The translations under genes were made by a program, and so were the position numbers. 21,127 nucleotides of DNA from the NCBI GenBank assembly GCA_964603655.1, contig CAZRVZ010000100.1, forward strand, positions 1-21,127. Direction: 5' to 3'. Shown piece by piece: positions 16,268 to 21,127 of the stretch. A model generated the notes under the pieces. The model saw only the letters and a program-made list of their open reading frames with translations, did not search any database and had not been told where the DNA came from. The DNA is from JACPWY01 sp964603655. Lineage in GTDB: Bacteria > Bdellovibrionota > FAC87 > UBA2466. Each line of letters begins with the position of its first letter. The stretch's first letter is position 1.

Positions 16268-17278
16268 CTAGGAATATTTTTCCAGCGCGTGGCAGGTATT
16301 ACCCAGAGTCCCGGGAGTCCCGGACTCCTGAGGCCCGCGATACTGCCGTATCTTATTTCTGAGCGTTCGCACGCTGATTCCCAATCGTTCGGCTGCATGA
16401 GTTCGGTTGCCCCCCATTTCACCCAACGTTTGGAGAATTAGATTTTTTTCCATCTCTGCCAGACTGCCTGAGCCCGACAGGGATGTTTGAGGGGACTTTT
16501 CAAAGGTGTTCAAAACGCCATCCAGATGGCGAGACTCGACCATCTTCCCGTCCGAATTGAAAATTGCCCGCTCGACGGCGTTTTTCAGCTCCCTGATATT
16601 GCCAGGCCACTGAAACTCCACTAGGCGCCTGAGAGCGGCTTGGCTGAATGGCGGTTGTGGCTGTCGGTTTCTGGAAGCCCAGTCCCGCGTGAATTCACCG
16701 ATAAAAGTGGCGATCGCGGAGGTCCGGCCCTTGAGCGGTGGGCAGTCAATGCGAATGACATTGATGCGATAGAATAGGTCCTCGCGAAATGAGCCGTTGC
16801 GCACCAATTCAAGAGGTTCGCGATTAGATGTGGCGATAATGCGCGTGTCGATGGGTATCGTGGCCCGGCCTCCTATCCGATCAATTTCATTTTCCTGCAA
16901 GGCCCTGAGCAACTTTGCCTGCAGGGACAGTTGCATCTCGCTCAATTCGTCCAGAAGAAGCGTTCCACGACTTGCCAGCTCGAATTTTCCGATTCGTTGG
17001 GCGACCGCACCGGTGAAGGCGCCCCGCTCGAAACCAAACAGCTCGGCCTCCAGCAGATTTTCCGGAATGGCGGCGCAGTTGACGGAAACAAAAGGCCCGG
17101 ACGATCGGTCGCTTCGCGCGTGAACATATCGAGCGATCAACTCCTTGCCTGTTCCGCTCGGACCACACAACAGTACTGGAAAATTGCACCGGGACGCGCG
17201 AGTCGCAAGATTCACCGTCTCTGCGATGATTTCATCGCCAACGATAAGCTCATGATTGCCTAAGGTGATAGTTTTCAT
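16268..17278 (-). CDS. Receiver-less sigma-54-dependent transcriptional activator
   Basis: AAA+ enhancer-binding protein that would remodel RpoN-RNA polymerase at -24/-12 promoters. The central domain is complete. Walker A is GPSGTGKE (39-46), the sigma-54 contact loop GAFTGA is at 86-91, Walker B LLLDE at 107-111, the arginine-finger region REDLFYRINV at 165-174, and WPGNIREL at 224-231. A C-terminal Fis-type helix-turn-helix follows (about 280-312, MGGNRTHAAERLGISVRTLRNKI in parts). Only about 20 residues precede the AAA+ domain, so there is no receiver, PAS or GAF domain. The ATG at 17278 is preferred over GTG 17293 because AGGTGA lies upstream. The likely target is the flgB promoter; FlgR/FlrC-like function is inferred. 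Confidence 0.9.
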   Translation of the reverse strand: MKTITLGNHELIVGDEIIAETVNLATRASRCNFPVLLCGPSGTGKELIARYVHARSDRSSGPFVSVNCAAIPENLLEAELFGFERGAFTGAVAQRIGKFELASRGTLLLDELSEMQLSLQAKLLRALQENEIDRIGGRATIPIDTRIIATSNREPLELVRNGSFREDLFYRINVIRIDCPPLKGRTSAIATFIGEFTRDWASRNRQPQPPFSQAALRRLVEFQWPGNIRELKNAVERAIFNSDGKMVESRHLDGVLNTFEKSPQTSLSGSGSLAEMEKNLILQTLGEMGGNRTHAAERLGISVRTLRNKIRQYRGPQESGTPGTLGNTCHALEKYS

Positions 17279-17293
17279 ATGATTTGTGGTCAC

Positions 17294-19927
17294 CTACTGG
17301 AGTTTTCTGATTGGTGTCTCAATCTTTTTTGACTCTTTTGGTAGGGCGCTGGCCGGTTGCCGATCCAGAAGCGATAACTCGTTCTGAGCCAGGGGACTCC
17401 AGAATCCGTCGTTACGCTTCGTCAAGCCACCCCAGACCTCGCGAGCCTCATCCGTCTTTCCCATCTTCGATAGGCTTTTTCCCAGCTTAAAAAAGCCTTC
17501 GCTCGATTCCGGATTTTGAGGATCCTTTTGGATGGCTAACTGGTAATGCCCGGCCGCGACACCATAATCCTTCAACTCATAAGCCGATCGTGCGCTCAAA
17601 TACGAAATGAGACCAACCTCCGCATCGGATAGTTTAAGGCCAGCCGAGTCCGATCCCCATTGAAGCGCCTCTTTCCAGAGACGCGCCTCACGTAAAACAT
17701 CGGCGGTCATCGACACATACGCCCGTCTTTCGCCCTCAGGCATTATTCGAACGAGCTCCATGCCAAATTTTTTAAGTCCGGGGATGTCCTTCAGACTCTT
17801 AGCGATAGCAAACTGCCTAGTCAGTATCTCCGACTTGAACGGAGAGCTCTGTATCGCCGCATAGATCCCACGCGCCTCGCGCAACTTACCCAGGCGCTCA
17901 TAGAGGTGGCCTCGCACCATTTCCCACTGGGCATCCACCATCGCGGAAGGAGGCCGCTTGGGGGCCGCCCCGCTTACCGAATTCGGCGGACCTGCTCGCA
18001 GCCAACTCGTATGGCCTTTAATCTCTCTTTCTAGGGCAACCAATGCCTTCTCATCACCATGTCGAAGGGCAATTCCGTACCATAATAGCCGTTTCTCAGG
18101 CACCGTGAAAGGCTGCAGAGATTCCCGATGTGCCCAAAGACTAGTGGTGTTTTTTTCCGAAACCTTGTACTGCGCCCATATCAGTTGGGTCATTCCCGCG
18201 GTGAGATGGCTCGGGAACTGCGTCGGCCAGAAGGGACTTTTTTTCCACTGCGCGACGTGTTCGACCGCCCTTTCGATGTCACCTGATTCGAGCCAGTACG
18301 CAAGCGCCTTTCGGTAAACAAGAGTGAACAATTCCGTTGTGAGCGGACTATCAGAACTGGCAGAACTGGCAGAACTGGCAGAACTGGCAGAACTGGCAGA
18401 ACTGGCAGAACTGGCAGAATTCGATGACAGGGTGGTGCCCCAAACCCTATAAAATCTCGGGAGCTCGGCTACCAGTTCGCCCATCACCCCCGAAAGGCCG
18501 GCGGGCTCGCGCTCCATCAGAGTTTTAAGTAAATCATTCATCAACCGTCTGATAGCCCCGGCCACCTCGCCCTGAACCAGCCGAAGTCCCTTGGCATCGC
18601 GCTCGCGCTCCTCCATCCGTACCAGATACCCGATTGACGAAATCTCCCCGGATTCGAGTGCGGCCATTCCTTTTTCAAGAAAGGCGATCGATCGCCGGGT
18701 GGGATCCGAAATCTTGCCGACTTCGCGATCGAACACCCCCATCCGGAGCTTTCTTTCCGTGACCGAGACGCTCGAATACCCGACGAGTAATGCGTGCAGG
18801 TAGGTAAAGATCGCGAATCCGCCATCCTTTTCCAGCTCGACTGCCCGGTAATAACTCTCGACAATCCTGGGAAGCGGTTGACCCGTACGTAACGCAATAT
18901 CGCCCAATCGCTTTTGGCTGGAGGCGGAGCAGTTTGGCGTTGCCGACGCCTGCCTGAGGTAATCTTCGAAATAGTATCTGGACTTTTTGTACTCTCGCGC
19001 CGCGTAATAGCGTTCGCCTATGTTGTGGAGCACCCACGGATAGTGCTCCTGGATGACAAGCGGAGCCACCGCTAAAACATCCTCGTAACGATAGGTCTCG
19101 ATCGCTAAATTTTCGCGTAAATCTGAGTCCAGCTGCCTGAGCAGAGCCGCCGATCGAATGCGCCGGTTCGAGCACTTCTGGATAATTTTGCCCAATGCGA
19201 CTCTGGCTGCGGGGATTTCATTCATTTGGTACTGCGTTTCGGCGGTCCCCATCAAGTAGACGCACGCAAGCGGGGAATCCTCGAATTGGAGACGCGCGTT
19301 CTCGTAGATCGAAAGGCTCTTTTCAAATTGGCGATTCTCCAACCAATAGTAGGCCATACTCGCCGTGATTATCGGCACGAGGGCCGACTTGGGATAAAGC
19401 AGGAGCAGTTCGCGGAAATGCTTTTCAGATCGCGTCAGATCGGCCGGTGACTTAACCCTTTCGAGCTCCACCTGAACTGATAAAAAGAGAGCCCCTTCGA
19501 TGAGCGCCGATGATTCATAGACCTTTTTGAACGTCTCGATGTCTTTATCGAATTCCAGCCAGTCGGCCCGCTTATACGCCGATACGAGGCGGTTGAATTC
19601 ATCGCGTCCGGGGAGATCGTTAACGATTGGGGTGAAATAGTCTCTCCCGATATTGAGATTAATGGGGGCGTCGCACATCGGGTGGGCAAAGTCGACATGG
19701 ATGAGTGAGGTGAGCCTGGCAGGGGCCTGTGGATTCTGCCGCAAATTCTTCGGATCGGATTTGCCCCGTGCACCCGACGCAGCCAATGCACCTAGGCAAA
19801 CTACGACACTCAGTATTATGTAAAGACGAACGAACACGTTCGGCAGCAGTTTCGGCAGCAGTTTCGGCAGCACGTTCGGGAGCACGTGCAGATAGAAGAG
19901 CAATGATCGTGCCGCCGACCCGGCCAT
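17294..19927 (-). CDS. Exported TPR-like repeat protein of unknown function
   Basis: 877-residue protein. A hydrophobic signal-like segment at about 33-50 (RLYIILSVVVCLGALAA, likely cut near SGA) indicates export to the periplasm. Helical TPR-like repeats cover much of the rest, clearest near the C-terminus (AAGHYQLAIQKDPQNPESSE, then FKLGKSLSKMGKTDEAREVW). Residues 505-525 are a low-complexity Ala-Ser-Ser run encoded by seven exact 9-bp repeats. Residues 17-32 are LPNV/LPKL repeats encoded by four 12-bp units ahead of the signal segment. The true start is uncertain: ATG 19927 lacks a clear ribosome binding site, and GTG 19837 would begin directly at the signal peptide. It abuts the sigma-54 activator gene with no gap, so they are likely co-transcribed. 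No known flagellar protein matches. Confidence 0.75.
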   Translation of the reverse strand: MAGSAARSLLFYLHVLPNVLPKLLPKLLPNVFVRLYIILSVVVCLGALAASGARGKSDPKNLRQNPQAPARLTSLIHVDFAHPMCDAPINLNIGRDYFTPIVNDLPGRDEFNRLVSAYKRADWLEFDKDIETFKKVYESSALIEGALFLSVQVELERVKSPADLTRSEKHFRELLLLYPKSALVPIITASMAYYWLENRQFEKSLSIYENARLQFEDSPLACVYLMGTAETQYQMNEIPAARVALGKIIQKCSNRRIRSAALLRQLDSDLRENLAIETYRYEDVLAVAPLVIQEHYPWVLHNIGERYYAAREYKKSRYYFEDYLRQASATPNCSASSQKRLGDIALRTGQPLPRIVESYYRAVELEKDGGFAIFTYLHALLVGYSSVSVTERKLRMGVFDREVGKISDPTRRSIAFLEKGMAALESGEISSIGYLVRMEERERDAKGLRLVQGEVAGAIRRLMNDLLKTLMEREPAGLSGVMGELVAELPRFYRVWGTTLSSNSASSASSASSASSASSASSASSDSPLTTELFTLVYRKALAYWLESGDIERAVEHVAQWKKSPFWPTQFPSHLTAGMTQLIWAQYKVSEKNTTSLWAHRESLQPFTVPEKRLLWYGIALRHGDEKALVALEREIKGHTSWLRAGPPNSVSGAAPKRPPSAMVDAQWEMVRGHLYERLGKLREARGIYAAIQSSPFKSEILTRQFAIAKSLKDIPGLKKFGMELVRIMPEGERRAYVSMTADVLREARLWKEALQWGSDSAGLKLSDAEVGLISYLSARSAYELKDYGVAAGHYQLAIQKDPQNPESSEGFFKLGKSLSKMGKTDEAREVWGGLTKRNDGFWSPLAQNELSLLDRQPASALPKESKKIETPIRKLQ
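18352..18414. repeat. Seven exact tandem 9-bp repeats in the TPR gene
   Basis: The unit CAGAACTGG is repeated seven times without change, then decays to CAGAATTCG. On the minus strand it codes for repeated Ala-Ser-Ser. The unit length is a multiple of three, so gain or loss of copies changes linker length but not frame. Confidence 0.95.
19837..19884. repeat. Four 12-bp tandem repeats at the TPR gene 5' end
   Basis: Four 12-bp units of the form (C/G)(G/T)TTCGG(C/G)AGCA lie in tandem; the two middle units are identical. On the minus strand they encode LPNV-LPKL-LPKL-LPNV, placed just before the signal peptide. They may lie in the leader instead if translation starts at GTG 19837. Confidence 0.9.
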
Positions 19928-20120
19928 AACACAAGCTTGAGTAGGAAAAATCGCGCCGCTGAATCCGTCAGGGCGTCAAAACATTGGCTGCTAAAATGCT
20001 GACTCACAGGGAATCCCTGGCGCCGTACGCGATGGCCTTGCAATCGGCATTAGTAACACCCTCAGTTAGACGGCCGCCCAACATTACCACTGCGCGCCGT
20101 TGCTACGGCTAGATCCAAGA
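19928..20120. other. Divergent intergenic region
   Basis: About 190 bp between the divergent TPR and membrane-protein genes; it should hold promoters for both. I see no sigma-54 match and no convincing -35/-10 pair. An odd-centred inverted repeat, CAGGGA-A-TCCCTG (20007-20019), is the only symmetric feature and may be chance. Confidence 0.4.
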
Positions 20121-20975
20121 ATGGGTTACCATTCCGACATGGCAAGAAACATTCTGCCCTCCAACGAAGCCAGGGAAAACGAAATCCTGGGGCTAGTTTA
20201 TTGGAACATCCCCTTCGTAAAGGCCATTACCGGTCTCAGTTTTGCTATCGGATTGCTCCACCTGATATTAGGCACCATTGATGGCGTCCGAGCGGTGTTT
20301 TCCGACCAGCCAATCCATTCATCCATTTGGCAAATCCTGCAGGGATCCGGGTTTCTCGGGATCGGAGGATTTGCCTATCGCATTTTTCGTTTCGAAAAAA
20401 AATATGTTGAATCCGAAGACGAAGATTCCCTCATTCGCGCCCTGTCTCACCTCTGTGATTTCTGGATCCTATACGGCGTCACTGTGTTGGCTCTTTTCGT
20501 GCCAATCATCGGAAACTCTCTGGGGAGTTTTGGGAGCTCGGACCCAATCCTGATCTCACAGATTATCTGGGGCAGCTTGGGAATCTACCTTTCCAGAAGG
20601 TTACTTCTCAAACCGCCATCCCACTCGCCATCATCCCACCGCCTGACCAGCGAAATCCCAGCCTTTGCGAAAACAAATCTGAGCCTCACCTGCTTTACCG
20701 GTTTTTTCTCCATCGGGATTGGGGCCCTCTACGTCGTACTCTATGTACTGGAACTGCTTCCACCGTCATCGCTGGGTCCGGCGGCCGCGCTCGTTTATGG
20801 GCTCGCATTTATAACCGTGGGATCTTTTACTACATTTTTGTGGCGCGCGGTTCGCGAGATTCACCGCAACCCCTCGCTCATCTATTTCGAACGCATGTTC
20901 GAGCGCCTCAACCTCTTCTGGCTGGCTACTACGGTGGCTTTCTTTGCAGTGCTAGTAGCTACGGTATTTGGGTAG
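20121..20975 (+). CDS. Multi-pass membrane protein of unknown function
   Basis: Hydrophobic protein of 284 residues from ATG 20121; ATG 20139 and TTG 20100 are alternatives, none with a clear ribosome binding site. About six membrane helices can be seen: around ITGLSFAIGLLHLILGTI, WILYGVTVLALFVPIIGNSL, ISQIIWGSLGIYL, CFTGFFSIGIGALYVVLYVL, AAALVYGLAFITVGSFTTFL and LFWLATTVAFFAVLVATVF. A charged loop (FEKKYVESEDEDS) follows an early segment that may be a further helix (GSGFLGIGGFAYRIF). No enzyme or transporter motif is recognised. It is divergent from the TPR gene and shows no clear link to motility. Confidence 0.75.
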   Translation: MGYHSDMARNILPSNEARENEILGLVYWNIPFVKAITGLSFAIGLLHLILGTIDGVRAVFSDQPIHSSIWQILQGSGFLGIGGFAYRIFRFEKKYVESEDEDSLIRALSHLCDFWILYGVTVLALFVPIIGNSLGSFGSSDPILISQIIWGSLGIYLSRRLLLKPPSHSPSSHRLTSEIPAFAKTNLSLTCFTGFFSIGIGALYVVLYVLELLPPSSLGPAAALVYGLAFITVGSFTTFLWRAVREIHRNPSLIYFERMFERLNLFWLATTVAFFAVLVATVFG

Positions 20976-21127
20976 CGGGTAGTGCGGCCAACCCAGTTTT
21001 TGGGGCACTCCAATGGTTCCGTAAACTACCACCTCATCAACAGGCTTTAGTGTAAAAGCATCAAACAAAAAACGATCCCCCCAACAAAAGAACGACAAAA
21101 TCACGCCTTCCTCAGTTCTCTGCGCAT

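Noticed and set aside
18352..18414. CRISPR-like array
   Set aside because: The 9-bp units are contiguous, with no spacers, and are in frame inside a coding gene.
20007..20019. CAGGGA-A-TCCCTG inverted repeat as operator
   Set aside because: Short, odd-centred, single copy, and not placed relative to any recognisable promoter.
20971..20980. GGTAGCGGGT shared with the inverted repeat at 2272-2281, across a stop codon in both places
   Set aside because: Only ten bases match and no inverted partner is nearby; chance is a sufficient explanation without genome-wide counts.
20976..21127. Possible gene at the right edge
   Set aside because: No credible frame on either strand within the 150 bases; short minus-strand frames end quickly and cannot be judged without sequence beyond the edge.

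Overview
The window is about 21 kb of roughly even base composition. It is dominated by one long minus-strand flagellar operon, with a housekeeping and accessory segment on its left and a divergent membrane-protein gene on its right. The flagellar order is flgB-flgC-fliE-fliF-fliG-fliH-fliI-fliJ-(MotE/YlxF-like)-fliK-flgD-(TIGR02530-type)-flgE. This order is familiar from Bacillus fla/che operons and also occurs in delta-proteobacteria-like lineages. Signal peptides, an RpoN-type promoter and an AAA+ sigma-54 activator point to a Gram-negative bacterium, perhaps Bdellovibrionota/Oligoflexia or a related former delta-proteobacterial group. No rRNA or other decisive marker is present, so this placement is an inference.

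Left part (1-4830). A 5'-open gene of unknown function overlaps a hypoxanthine phosphoribosyltransferase gene. A secreted beta-propeller-like protein follows, then msrA (peptide methionine sulfoxide reductase). Between these two lies a perfect 39-bp inverted repeat with a 22-nt spacer. Its left arm supplies the propeller gene's last ten codons and stop, and its right arm ends one base before the msrA ATG. Convergent with msrA, overlapping by 4 bp, is an AAA_14/DUF4143 ATPase with a long palindrome just upstream of its start. Next is a Kelch-repeat fragment truncated at both ends, a likely gene remnant, and then a GC-rich hairpin after flgE.

Central and right part (4835-19927, minus strand). 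Transcription would run leftward. First is an 877-residue exported TPR-like protein of unknown role containing two in-frame tandem DNA repeats. Directly after it comes a sigma-54-dependent activator with AAA+ and Fis-type HTH domains but no receiver domain. Between the activator and flgB is an almost perfect sigma-54 promoter (GG-N10-GC spacing). It implies that the hook-basal-body operon is switched on by RpoN, plausibly through the activator encoded next to it. The operon genes are tightly packed, with many 1-8 bp overlaps. They encode the proximal rod (FlgB, FlgC), the rod adaptor FliE, the MS ring FliF, the rotor protein FliG, the export ATPase apparatus (FliH, FliI, FliJ), a MotE-like membrane coiled-coil protein, hook-length control FliK, hook cap FlgD, a small conserved hook-operon protein, and the hook FlgE.

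Right edge (20121-20975, plus strand) holds a multi-pass membrane protein that I do not recognise, transcribed divergently from the TPR gene. I see no gene in the last 150 bases.

I found no CRISPR array, tRNA, rRNA or transposase gene. The least explained items are the inverted-repeat element fused to a gene end, the receiver-less sigma-54 activator paired with a repeat-containing TPR protein, and the palindrome-controlled ATPase next to the Kelch remnant.
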